From Pedobacter cryoconitis (lineage in GTDB: Bacteria; Bacteroidota; Bacteroidia; Sphingobacteriales; Sphingobacteriaceae), in the NCBI RefSeq assembly GCF_014207135.1, contig NZ_JACHCC010000003.1, forward strand, positions 284,701 to 348,700: a stretch of DNA of 64,000 bases. The letters run 5' to 3'. The position numbers and the translations under genes were made by a program. The stretch's first letter is position 1, and every line of letters begins with the position of its first letter. The notes below the pieces were generated by a model. That model made no database searches. It had not been told where the DNA came from and saw nothing but the letters and a program-made list of their open reading frames with translations. Below are positions 45,720 through 53,873 of the stretch, one piece after another.

Positions 45720-47982
45720 TATCTGTTCAATAGCCATAGCAGGTGTGGTATTTGCTTGTAGTGATGGTGGGTACGATGATTATGAAACCTCCAGTTTTGC
45801 GCCGGAAGCCTTTGTGAATGCAGAGTATGCACCATTTTTCTTTATCAGTTATACGACATATTATAATAATGCCTATGACGTGGATGATAGTAACAAGCGC
45901 TATAATCAGCAGATTGTTACCGAATGGGACTCCTGGTTTGATCATCAGGTAGATACCGCTTCCTTAAAAAAACTGCTCATCAAAGCTAGTGCAGGAGGGA
46001 TTGATTCAACCTATCAGTACTACAAAGGGAAATTATCCATATTACCGGCTGGAATGCCTGATCTGAAGAATGCTCAGGTTAACCAAAAGAAGCTGGATGC
46101 TTTTTTCAATTACCTGACACTGGCTAAAAAAAGTGAAAGTTATGCAGTAGGAGCGGGTGATTATTCCTGGTCTTATGAAAAGGTTCCTGTAAAAGAAGTT
46201 CCTTCTGAATTAGAAAATACCTTGCTGAAGGCAGTTGATGAAACCAAGGATTCTTTTATCAAAGAACGTTTATGGTTTCAGGCGGTCCGTTATTATTATT
46301 TCAAACAGAAACAGAATGCCTTGAATACAACAAAGGTGGAAGTTCCATTACCGGCTTATTTCGCAAAGTATGAGGCTTCTTTCCCAAAGAATATGATCTA
46401 TTACCGGACGTTGGGATATCTGGCGGGATATTATTATCAAAAGGGAGATTATGCACAGGCTAATTACTTATACAGCTTGTGTTATAATTACTCATTTATG
46501 ATGAAAATTCCAAGCAGATGGAGTTTCCATCCGCAAAATGAAGGGGATTGGAATCAAACACTGAACCTGGCTAAAAATGGACAGGAAAAAATCACGCTTT
46601 GGCATATGTTGGGTACCAGCAAGGATGAAGCCCGTGCGATTAAAGAAATTTATGCCATTGATCCCAAATCAGATAAGCTTGATCTTTTACTAAGCAGACT
46701 GATCAATACAAGGGAATTATCAGGACAGGCATTAAATGATACCAGCGCGAGCGGTAAAAATATCAGGCTGGCCACAGCAAAAGAACGGACACTGGTAAAT
46801 CAGATTGCGAATGAAAGTAAAACTCATCAGCCAGTTTACTGGAATCTTGCCGCCGGTTATCTGAATATGCTCTCTGGGAATAATACTGTAGCCCGTACTT
46901 ATTACAATAAAGCGAAAAAGCAATTGCCAAAAGGGGATACACTGGTTATGGCACAGTATAAAATATTAGACTGGTTACTATATCTTAAACAACTGAAACA
47001 TATTGATGCTAAGAATGAAGCAGAAATGGTAGAGCCACTGAATTGGCTGGATAATTTAAATAAACAAAAAACATCAATAAAAAACCTTCGTTACTATAGC
47101 GCGGTTAATCAAAGTATGTCACTCTTATCAGATTTGTATAAGAAACAGGGTGATGGATTAAAAGCGTATTTCTTTCAGCCAAAAGTTGAATTCTATAATA
47201 GTAACGCCAGGATAGAGGCAGCTAAAGCGTTGTTGAATAAGAAAAATAAAAGTGCATTTGAACAGGCTATGCTGAATTATTATCCGATCAAGGTTTCGCA
47301 GTTGTATTACCTTCAGGCTTCACTTTTAGTTTATCAGGAAAAATTAGATGAAGCTATCGTGCTGATGAAACAGGCAGACACACTGAACAGAACTATTTTA
47401 TTAGGAAATCCTTTTAATATGCGTCTGAATGATTGTCATGATTGCGACCAGGCTGTTCAGGGGAAACCCCGTTTTACTGTACTGGCTTTTATGGAAGCTT
47501 TAAGAACGATTAAGAAAGATCTGAACGCCGGGAAAGACATCTCCAGAAATGCAGCTTTAATGGCTAATGCTTATTACAATATAACTAATTACGGGAATGC
47601 ACGTGTGTTTTATCAAACCTCATCCCTTACTGAAAGCTACGGAAACTCTCCTTTTAGTATCCCGGTACCGTACAGAAAGATATTTACTGATAACAAGGTT
47701 GCGGAGAGATATTACCTGTTGGCCCGTGCGAATGCCAAAACAAAGGAGCAAAAGGCAAAACTTACTTTTATGGCTAGTAAATGTGAGCGTAATGAGTCCT
47801 ATAATGCACAGTATAATAATCCTGATAAAAAGCAGAAGTACTACTGGGACTTTGATTTTAGCAAAATCCCTACAGGTAAGTATTTTGCTGAACTGAAGAG
47901 CCAGTATGCGACGACCCAATATTATAATGAGGTTTTAAATGAATGTGGTTATTTCAAAACTTATATCAATAAGAAGCATTAA
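45649..47982 (+). CDS. Large lipoprotein with helical repeats
   Basis: From the ATG at 45649 the product is 777 residues. A longer open frame upstream (from 45586) lacks a signal-like start. The signal peptide ends VVFAC and is followed by SDGGYDDYETSSF, indicating a lipoprotein. The body shows TPR-like helical units such as GDYAQANYLYSLCYNYS, ARTYYNKAKKQLP and EKLDEAIVLMKQADTLN. It overlaps the preceding lipoprotein gene by 71 bp, so the two are probably translationally coupled and may act together at the envelope. The family function is not known to me. Confidence 0.7.
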   Translation: MNYQPSLLLRLKQKISKKFLLIFSICSIAIAGVVFACSDGGYDDYETSSFAPEAFVNAEYAPFFFISYTTYYNNAYDVDDSNKRYNQQIVTEWDSWFDHQVDTASLKKLLIKASAGGIDSTYQYYKGKLSILPAGMPDLKNAQVNQKKLDAFFNYLTLAKKSESYAVGAGDYSWSYEKVPVKEVPSELENTLLKAVDETKDSFIKERLWFQAVRYYYFKQKQNALNTTKVEVPLPAYFAKYEASFPKNMIYYRTLGYLAGYYYQKGDYAQANYLYSLCYNYSFMMKIPSRWSFHPQNEGDWNQTLNLAKNGQEKITLWHMLGTSKDEARAIKEIYAIDPKSDKLDLLLSRLINTRELSGQALNDTSASGKNIRLATAKERTLVNQIANESKTHQPVYWNLAAGYLNMLSGNNTVARTYYNKAKKQLPKGDTLVMAQYKILDWLLYLKQLKHIDAKNEAEMVEPLNWLDNLNKQKTSIKNLRYYSAVNQSMSLLSDLYKKQGDGLKAYFFQPKVEFYNSNARIEAAKALLNKKNKSAFEQAMLNYYPIKVSQLYYLQASLLVYQEKLDEAIVLMKQADTLNRTILLGNPFNMRLNDCHDCDQAVQGKPRFTVLAFMEALRTIKKDLNAGKDISRNAALMANAYYNITNYGNARVFYQTSSLTESYGNSPFSIPVPYRKIFTDNKVAERYYLLARANAKTKEQKAKLTFMASKCERNESYNAQYNNPDKKQKYYWDFDFSKIPTGKYFAELKSQYATTQYYNEVLNECGYFKTYINKKH

Positions 47983-48002
47983 TTCCGGAATAAAATTGAT
48001 TG

Positions 48003-48035
48003 AAGGCTGTCTCTGCTATAGGGACAGCCTTTTTT
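48003..48035 (+). terminator. Terminator after the lipoprotein pair
   Basis: AAGGCTGTC pairs with GACAGCCTT, extended by G-U pairs, with a loop of about 9 nt and a T-run of six. It lies 20 bp after the stop codon. Confidence 0.85.
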
Positions 48036-48089
48036 GTTTGCTTATTTTAAGGTTAAATCGTCAGTGTTTCATCATAAAAAATGATGTTG

Positions 48090-48121
48090 TTTGTATATAT
48101 GTAGTTGACTACGTATAATTG
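48090..48121 (+). promoter_or_regulatory. Promoter with overlapping MarR-type palindromic operator
   Basis: TTTG (48090-48093) and TATAATTG (48114-48121) are spaced 20 bp apart, close to the Bacteroidota promoter consensus. Between them lies an inverted repeat, TATATGTAGT-tg-ACTACGTATA (48096-48117), matching at 9 of 10 arm positions. The GNAT gene starts 20 bp later and a MarR-domain gene is next, so this is a likely autoregulatory site. Confidence 0.65.
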
Positions 48122-48141
48122 TACTTAAATAAGCGAAAGAG

Positions 48142-48645
48142 ATGGAAACACAATTTGAAATTAAAACCTCAACACTTACAGAAACTGAACAGATCATTGA
48201 TCTGATCCTGGGTATTCAGCAAAAAGAATTTAATATTCCTATCACTGCTGAAGATCAGCCGGACCTGAGACAGATTGATGAATTTTACCGGAAGCCTGGT
48301 GGCGAGTTCTGGATTGCTATGGATGAAGAAAAGGTAATTGGTTCTATTGCATTGATTAATGTTGGAGAAGGAATAGGAGCGATCCGCAAAATGTTTGTTC
48401 ATCAGGATTACCGGGGTAAAGAACGTGGAATTGCGCAGAAATTACTGACAAACCTGGTTATTTATGCCAAAGAGAAAAATATAAAGAACATTTATCTGGG
48501 AACTGTACCGATATTAAAAGCTGCAATCAGATTTTATGAACGGAATGGGTTCTGTTCTATAGAAAAAACTAACTTACCGGCAAAATTTCCATTAATGGCA
48601 CTTGATACAAGTTTTTTTGTTTTAAACCTGGATAATGATAAATAA
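48142..48645 (+). CDS. GNAT-family N-acetyltransferase
   Basis: The 167-residue single-domain acetyltransferase has the acetyl-CoA pyrophosphate motif region KMFVHQDYRGKERGIAQKLL, a downstream beta-bulge strand NIYLGTVP, and FYERNGF near the C-terminus. The substrate is unknown. It overlaps the MarR-GNAT gene by 11 bp. Confidence 0.9.
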   Translation: METQFEIKTSTLTETEQIIDLILGIQQKEFNIPITAEDQPDLRQIDEFYRKPGGEFWIAMDEEKVIGSIALINVGEGIGAIRKMFVHQDYRGKERGIAQKLLTNLVIYAKEKNIKNIYLGTVPILKAAIRFYERNGFCSIEKTNLPAKFPLMALDTSFFVLNLDNDK

Positions 48646-49567
48646 TGAGTCCGTCAATTTAATTGATGAATCAGGTATACTGGCTATTTCAACCCGCCTG
48701 CAGCGATTGAGTGATCAGATTCGTAAAGATGGGTTGCTGGTTTATAAAGCTTTTGGGATCGAGTTTGAACCCAAATGGTTTCCTGTGATTTATACTTTAC
48801 AGTTTAAATCACCACTAAGTGTACTCGAACTTGCGGCAGAAATCGGTTTTGCACACCCTTCTACAATTAGTTTGCTGAAAGAGCTTGAACAGCAAAAGCT
48901 GATCAGCTCTTTACGCGATCAGGCGGATGAACGCAAACGTTTGGTTATGCTGACTGGTAAAGCATGGGAGCTAATCGAACAGATGAAACCAGTCTGGGAC
49001 TTAATGATCAATGTTTTAACTGAAGTCACGGAGACAGAAAACAATTTGATGAAGGCTTTAAATGAAGTAGAGGAACAGCTTCGGAATAAAAGTTTTTTTA
49101 CACGTGCAATTGGCCTGGTTGAGCAAATGAAGTCTCGGCGGGAAGTAGAAAAAACCAGTATTGATGGGATAGAGGTTAAGATCGTAGAAAGTGCAGAAGG
49201 AAAAAAGATTTTCGGGGCAATTCAGAAATCTGTATTGAAAGAAGGGGTTGAGGAACAGTTAATGACAATAGGAGAGGACAGCAAAGCTGTAAATTATCTG
49301 GCTACTGTAAACGATCTGCCGGCTGGTACCTGTAGTTATCGCAAAACCAAAACTGGTTATCAGCTGGAAGGGCTTGCCGTACTGGAGCAATACAGGGGGC
49401 TGGGGGTTGGAAAAGCTATGATCAGTATGCTGTTGGAACAACAGCTGGACAAAATCTATCTAAACTCTCCAATAATACTGGTGACCTGGTTCGAAAAATT
49501 AGGTTTTTCAAAAAAAGGGAAACCATTTTTTAGTGAGGATAATACGTACTATAAAATGGTTTTATAA
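48635..49567 (+). CDS. MarR regulator fused to a GNAT acetyltransferase
   Basis: The 310-residue fusion has a winged-helix MarR domain at about 15-150 (SPLSVLELAAEIGFAHPSTISLLKELEQQKLI, and DERKRLVMLT of the wing). The C-terminal GNAT domain at about 175-310 has LEGLAVLEQYRGLGVGKAMI and WFEKLGF. Such fusions are common in bacteria. The likely operator lies upstream of the partner GNAT gene. The start overlaps the previous gene by 11 bp, and the end overlaps the convergent VOC gene by 19 bp. Confidence 0.9.
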   Translation: MINNESVNLIDESGILAISTRLQRLSDQIRKDGLLVYKAFGIEFEPKWFPVIYTLQFKSPLSVLELAAEIGFAHPSTISLLKELEQQKLISSLRDQADERKRLVMLTGKAWELIEQMKPVWDLMINVLTEVTETENNLMKALNEVEEQLRNKSFFTRAIGLVEQMKSRREVEKTSIDGIEVKIVESAEGKKIFGAIQKSVLKEGVEEQLMTIGEDSKAVNYLATVNDLPAGTCSYRKTKTGYQLEGLAVLEQYRGLGVGKAMISMLLEQQLDKIYLNSPIILVTWFEKLGFSKKGKPFFSEDNTYYKMVL

Positions 49568-49926
49568 TTACTGATTTCTATTAAATTAAGGTCCGGATCA
49601 TGGATGTAAATAGATAGAATTGGTCCGTTCGCCCCGGATTTCTCAACTGGACCTTCAATTATAGTTATGTCTTTTTGTATTAGGTGTGTGATGACCCGTG
49701 CTATTGTCCAGTTGCTGATCAGACACAGGTCAGCAGAACCTATGCCTGCCTTATTCCTGGTTTCCTGACCCAGTAATTGAAGGTTGATTTTTTGATTGCC
49801 AAATTTTAAAGCTCTTCGTCCATTGCCAAATGTGATGGCAGACATTAAAAGGACTGATTCATAAAACTGAACCGAACGTTCAATATCACTTACGGTAATT
49901 ACCAGATGATCAATGTGGTCTATCAT
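49549..49926 (-). CDS. VOC (glyoxalase/bleomycin-resistance fold) protein
   Basis: The 125-residue protein has the two beta-alpha-beta-beta-beta modules of the vicinal-oxygen-chelate fold: IDHLVITVSDIERSVQFYESVL at the start and IYIHDPDLNLIEI near the end, the latter with the usual metal Glu. It may be a lyase, dioxygenase or antibiotic-binding protein; the substrate is not evident. Confidence 0.88.
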   Translation of the reverse strand: MIDHIDHLVITVSDIERSVQFYESVLLMSAITFGNGRRALKFGNQKINLQLLGQETRNKAGIGSADLCLISNWTIARVITHLIQKDITIIEGPVEKSGANGPILSIYIHDPDLNLIEISNYKTIL

Positions 49927-49999
49927 TTTTATCAGTTATGATGATCTCTGACTAAGCTATTGATTTTGGGATACAATCCTTCTTTTTTTTTTGTCAATA

Positions 50000-50043
50000 A
50001 ACTTTCAGTAATATTTGAAAGTTAAATAAGTTTGCTATATTTG
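50000..50043 (+). promoter_or_regulatory. Operator and promoter of the GbsR-like regulator
   Basis: A 24-bp imperfect palindrome at 50000-50023 (arms AACTTTCA and its complement) covers a TTTG -33 element (50014-50017). An 18-bp spacer leads to a perfect -7 element TATATTTG (50036-50043). A near-identical 24-bp site in inverse orientation lies at 50572-50595 before the next gene. The arrangement predicts self-repression by the regulator. Confidence 0.65.
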
Positions 50044-50046
50044 TGC

Positions 50047-50553
50047 ATGGAATTACCTGAAGCAAAACAAAAATTTATAGAGGCATGGGGGAAATTGGGC
50101 TCTGAATGGGGGATCAATCGAACAATGGCTCAAGTGCATGCTTTATTGCTGATCTCACCTGAGGCACAAACCACAGAAGAAATTATGCTTACGCTGAGTA
50201 TTTCAAGGGGAAACGCAAATATGACTCTGAGAGAACTGATTGGTTGGGGGCTAGTTGAAAAACAGCATAAAGCGGGGGAGCGTAAGGAGTATTTTTTTGC
50301 TGATAAGGATACCTGGAATATTGCCAGGCAGGTGGCTAAGGAGCGCAGAAAAAGAGAGCTTGATCCTGTGATTAAAGTTCTCGATGAATTATCCAGGGTT
50401 GAAGGAGATGCAAAAGACCCAGAATTTATAACTTTTACACAATCAGTAAAAGACATCAATAAGCTGGCAAAAAATGTAGACAAGACATTAGATACTATGC
50501 TTAAAGCGGAAGAGAACTGGTTTTGGGGCTCTATTTTTAAAATCTTTAAATAA
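50047..50553 (+). CDS. GbsR/MarR-type transcriptional regulator
   Basis: From ATG 50047 the product is 168 residues; a TTG 15 bp upstream extends the frame. It has the family opening FIEAWGKLGSEWGINRTMAQVHALLLIS, a winged helix with TEEIMLTLSISRGNANMTLRELIGWGLV, wing KAGERKEYF and a C-terminal helical dimer region. The -7 element ends only 3 bp before the ATG, so the transcript may be leaderless. It leads an operon of a membrane protein, an epimerase-like protein, a START-fold protein and a luciferase-domain protein. Confidence 0.88.
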   Translation: MELPEAKQKFIEAWGKLGSEWGINRTMAQVHALLLISPEAQTTEEIMLTLSISRGNANMTLRELIGWGLVEKQHKAGERKEYFFADKDTWNIARQVAKERRKRELDPVIKVLDELSRVEGDAKDPEFITFTQSVKDINKLAKNVDKTLDTMLKAEENWFWGSIFKIFK

Positions 50554-50571
50554 TATTTTTTTTTCGCTTCT

Positions 50572-50595
50572 AACTTTCAAAAATTACTGAAAATT
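50572..50595. promoter_or_regulatory. Second operator-like site of the GbsR-type regulator
   Basis: Its reverse complement matches the 24-bp site at 50000-50023 at 22 of 24 positions. It lies 12 bp before the start of the membrane protein gene. A DNA site repeated before both genes supports direct control of the downstream genes by the regulator. Confidence 0.6.
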
Positions 50596-50607
50596 AAATA
50601 AATTAAA

Positions 50608-51075
50608 ATGGGCACTAAATTTCAACCAGCTTTCAGCCTGAATTACCCTGGCGCTTATCTGATCATCAGCTGGGGTGTAGTTGCCTTTATACTTTCGGCT
50701 TATGCCAGATTGATGAACGGGTTAATTCCTGAAGATCATTTGTACCGGGAGTACCTGGTCTGTGGGGGACAGGTTTTATTCCAGGGATTGATTGTCAGCC
50801 AGTTTAAGATCAGCAGCCAGCGAAAATGGATTTACCTTTCTCATATGATGACAATCTCGTTAGGTGGGGCAGTGTTATTATTACCTGTTTTAGCTTTCGC
50901 CCACTGGGTAACTCTTCCGCCCTTTATTTGTGCCATTTATTTTATGGGGGTGGCGGGTCTGATGTTGCTGGAACACATTCAGAGAACCAGGATTTTAAAA
51001 TTGGGCTGGACACTGAGTCTGACCTGGACATTATACCGTATGCTCATATTAGCAATCATTCTTTTTTTTAAATAA
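50608..51075 (+). CDS. Four-helix membrane protein of unknown function
   Basis: The 155-residue integral membrane protein has about four hydrophobic helices (roughly 12-31, 48-62, 78-97 and 105-120) and a final hydrophobic tail. No family is recognised. It is the first structural gene after the regulator and starts right behind the second operator. Confidence 0.75.
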   Translation: MGTKFQPAFSLNYPGAYLIISWGVVAFILSAYARLMNGLIPEDHLYREYLVCGGQVLFQGLIVSQFKISSQRKWIYLSHMMTISLGGAVLLLPVLAFAHWVTLPPFICAIYFMGVAGLMLLEHIQRTRILKLGWTLSLTWTLYRMLILAIILFFK

Positions 51076-51082
51076 TAAACAG

Positions 51083-52009
51083 ATGAATTACAAAAAAATT
51101 GTACTGGCAGGAGGTAATGGTTATCTCGGAGGTATACTGGCAAAATATTATCAGGATCTGGCTGATGAGGTTATTATCCTAAGCAGAACAGCAAAAAATG
51201 CCGAAGGGAACATCAAAACATTACGCTGGAATGGATTGGATGAGGGAGATTGGTCAAGTGCTTTAGAAGGATCAGATTTGCTGATCAATCTATGTGGTAA
51301 AAATGTAAATTGCAGATACACAAAGAAAAACAGAGAAGCTATCATAGCTTCCAGGATAAAACCCACCAAACTGCTTGGTGATAGTATCGCAAAATTATCG
51401 TCTCCTCCCAGGTTATGGATCAATATTACTTCAGCGACGATTTACAGGCATGCGGAAGATCGTCCACAGGATGAAGAAACAGGAGAAATAGGTTATGGTT
51501 TCTCCATAGATGTCTGTCGTCAGTGGGAGCAGGTTTTCATGGAAACGGATACGCCAAAGACAAGAAAAATTGCTTTGCGGCTGGGGATTGTGCTGGGCCG
51601 CAGTGACAGTGCTTTTCCACGTTTGCTCAACCTGGTGAAATTTGGTTTAGGCGGGTATCAGGGAGATGGTCAGCAATATGTTTCATGGATACACGAACAA
51701 GATGTAGCGAAATGTACAACCTGGTTGCTGGAACATGAAGAACTGGCAGGAGTTATTAACTGTACTGCTCCTGAGGCAGTAAAAAATACTGATCTGATGA
51801 AGATGATCCGTCAGGCTTATGGTATTCCATTTGGTTTGCCTTCTCCAGCGTGGTTACTGGAATTAGGGGCTCAATTGATTGGAACGGAAACTGAATTGAT
51901 TTTAAAAAGCAGATGGGTTTTGCCCAAACGCCTGATGGATTCAAATTATCCTTTCCTTTTTTCGAAAGCTGCTTATGCAGTAAAGGACATCTTAAGTATT
52001 AGAATTTGA
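51083..52009 (+). CDS. TIGR01777-type epimerase / SulA-like NAD(P)-binding protein
   Basis: The 308-residue extended SDR protein has the Rossmann motif GGNGYLGG (9-16) and the family signatures SDLLINLCGKNVNCRYTKKN, INITSATIYRH and YVSWIHEQDVAK. The C-terminal domain (DUF1731-like) ends with LPKRLMDSNYPF. The substrate is unknown. It lies 7 bp after the membrane protein gene. Confidence 0.9.
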   Translation: MNYKKIVLAGGNGYLGGILAKYYQDLADEVIILSRTAKNAEGNIKTLRWNGLDEGDWSSALEGSDLLINLCGKNVNCRYTKKNREAIIASRIKPTKLLGDSIAKLSSPPRLWINITSATIYRHAEDRPQDEETGEIGYGFSIDVCRQWEQVFMETDTPKTRKIALRLGIVLGRSDSAFPRLLNLVKFGLGGYQGDGQQYVSWIHEQDVAKCTTWLLEHEELAGVINCTAPEAVKNTDLMKMIRQAYGIPFGLPSPAWLLELGAQLIGTETELILKSRWVLPKRLMDSNYPFLFSKAAYAVKDILSIRI

Positions 52010-52027
52010 ACTTGTTAAATCAGAAAA

Positions 52028-52939
52028 ATGAATCGTATTTTATCAAAATCACCTGTTTTTAATGGTTTTTTCTTCTCCAACTTATTTGCCTTTCTGATCA
52101 TTTGGATATCTGGTCATATAGAAATAGAGAGTAAAACCATGATTTATTCAGAGTTTGTTATCCTGCCGCTTTTGATGGGAATGATTAGTATCTGGTTTTG
52201 GAGGAACCTCCAGTTGAAAGGCAGGACTATTACAGGTTATTCTTGTGTAAACGGATTATTGGCTATACTGCTGAGTTCTGTCTTTTTGAAAGAAGGTGTA
52301 ATCTGTCTGCTCATCGTTTCTCCTTTAATTTTTAGTTTTATAATCACAGGGGCATTTATTGGCCGTACGATCTTAAGAAAGAACAGCCAGAAGTTAAATG
52401 TAAGTGTCTTTTCACTATTGGTAGTCTTGTTTGTTACAGATGCTGTGCAGGAACATCATTATGAGAATATGGTTGCAGATGAAGTTATTATCCATGCGAG
52501 TCCGGCGGAGATATGGAAAAATGTAGTTGCGTTTGCACCTATCAGGGAAAAGAATAACTATTGGTTATTCCAGATAGGAACGCCGAGTCCCAGAGCGACT
52601 ACAGTGACTGGTTATTATCAGGGAGCAGGGCGTAAATGTATTTTTAGTAACGGATATATTTTTGATGAAAAAATAGTCACTTATCAGGAAAACAAAGATC
52701 TGACTTTTGATATTACAGGTCAGCCCCGGGACCCTGAAATTATGGGGCATATAGATATACTACGTGGTCAGTTTTTATTAAAAGATAATGGTAATGGTAC
52801 CACAACCCTGATTGGTAACAGCTGGTACAGATTATATGTTTTCCCAACCTGGTACTATGATATCTGGGCCAGAAGTATTACCAGAAATGTACATCTGAGA
52901 GTAATGGAACATATTAAACAACTCAGTGAAAAAAAATAA
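52028..52939 (+). CDS. Membrane protein with C-terminal SRPBCC (START-like) domain
   Basis: The 303-residue protein has about four N-terminal membrane helices (to about residue 140), followed by a polyketide-cyclase/START-like domain beginning VADEVIIHASPAEIWKNVVAFAP. The domain has the usual curved sheet (TTLIGNSWYRLYVFPTWYYD). It may bind a hydrophobic ligand. Its end overlaps the next gene by 14 bp. Confidence 0.78.
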   Translation: MNRILSKSPVFNGFFFSNLFAFLIIWISGHIEIESKTMIYSEFVILPLLMGMISIWFWRNLQLKGRTITGYSCVNGLLAILLSSVFLKEGVICLLIVSPLIFSFIITGAFIGRTILRKNSQKLNVSVFSLLVVLFVTDAVQEHHYENMVADEVIIHASPAEIWKNVVAFAPIREKNNYWLFQIGTPSPRATTVTGYYQGAGRKCIFSNGYIFDEKIVTYQENKDLTFDITGQPRDPEIMGHIDILRGQFLLKDNGNGTTTLIGNSWYRLYVFPTWYYDIWARSITRNVHLRVMEHIKQLSEKK

Positions 52940-53393
52940 AATATTCCTGTTCGTGGTCAGTTGTCTTGGGTTTTTAAAGTCTGTCCCTTTAATGGCACTG
53001 ATCTTTGATAGCTGGCTTAAATTATGGATGTTATCGACCAGACCGGTTGTGCTGGACTGGATAGATGAGATCGAGGCAGAGGTTTTAAGCTGGGAAGGAA
53101 TAACCGGAACCTTACATCAATATGGTGGATTACAGTTCAACCTTGGCAAGGTTGAAATAGGGCATATTCATAGTAACGGGATTATGGACGTCTTATTCAG
53201 CAGACAATTTAAACAGGAGCTGATGAAAGAAGGGCAAATAGAAGACCATCACTTATTTACTAAGTCGGGCTGGATTAGTTTTTTGATCAGCTCGGAGGAA
53301 GATAAGAATTATGCCAAATATCTGCTGGGTCTTTCTTATGAACGGGAACTACACAAAGCAAAGAGAGGTTCTTTAGTTAATCCCTTTGTGTAA
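52926..53393 (+). CDS. Luciferase-domain (DUF5519-like) protein
   Basis: The 155-residue protein has a hydrophobic N-terminus (signal anchor) followed by a short luciferase-fold domain of the DUF5519 type: LGKVEIGHIHSNGIMDVLFSR, then DHHLFTKSGWISFLI and a helical end. In this family light production is not implied. It is the last gene of the GbsR-led operon and overlaps the convergent truncated sigma gene by 21 bp. Confidence 0.75.
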   Translation: MKKNKIFLFVVSCLGFLKSVPLMALIFDSWLKLWMLSTRPVVLDWIDEIEAEVLSWEGITGTLHQYGGLQFNLGKVEIGHIHSNGIMDVLFSRQFKQELMKEGQIEDHHLFTKSGWISFLISSEEDKNYAKYLLGLSYERELHKAKRGSLVNPFV

Positions 53394-53729
53394 AGAGACT
53401 AATTTCAGTATGCTTAAGCCTCTTTCAAAATGTGGCCCTGCTTTTCCTTCGTCGTACAATTTAAATACCCTTGCACGCATAGCAATTAACAGAAATTGAT
53501 TGATACTTCGTATTTTAAGGCTTTTCCTGTTTTCCCAAAGGTCGACAAAAACATCTTTTACCAGCTCTTCAACCAACTCAATGTTTTTTATCCGTTTATA
53601 AGAATCGTTATAAATTTTCTTCCAGTACCTTTCATAAATTTCTTCAAATGCCGGCCGGTTACTATTTCTTAAGTCGTTGAGTAACATAGCATCGCTAAAA
53701 TAACTGTAAACGCTTTTTTCTTTTCCCAT
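53373..53729 (-). pseudogene. ECF sigma-factor fragment, region 2 only
   Basis: The 118-residue product contains sigma region 2 (FEEIYERYWKKIYNDSYKRI, ELVKDVFVDLWENRKSL) and then ends within what would be the linker. Region 4, which binds the -35 element, is absent, and the downstream DNA is taken up by the convergent luciferase-domain gene. It may be a decayed gene or a short anti-/co-sigma-like product. Confidence 0.7.
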
Positions 53730-53873
53730 AATAATCCTTTTAGATCTTTAAACCTGTTTTTTTTATCAATTATATAAAAAATAATATCAAAATAAGATGC
53801 TAAAATTTAAAATAAATAGCTAAATAGGTTTACTGGCGTCAAAATGATTACTCTGATAATCAGTGGTGTTCCA

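Noticed and set aside
48635-49567. MarR-GNAT gene as an artefactual fusion of two genes
   Set aside because: The frame is continuous, both domains are complete and the same fusion is a common bacterial family.
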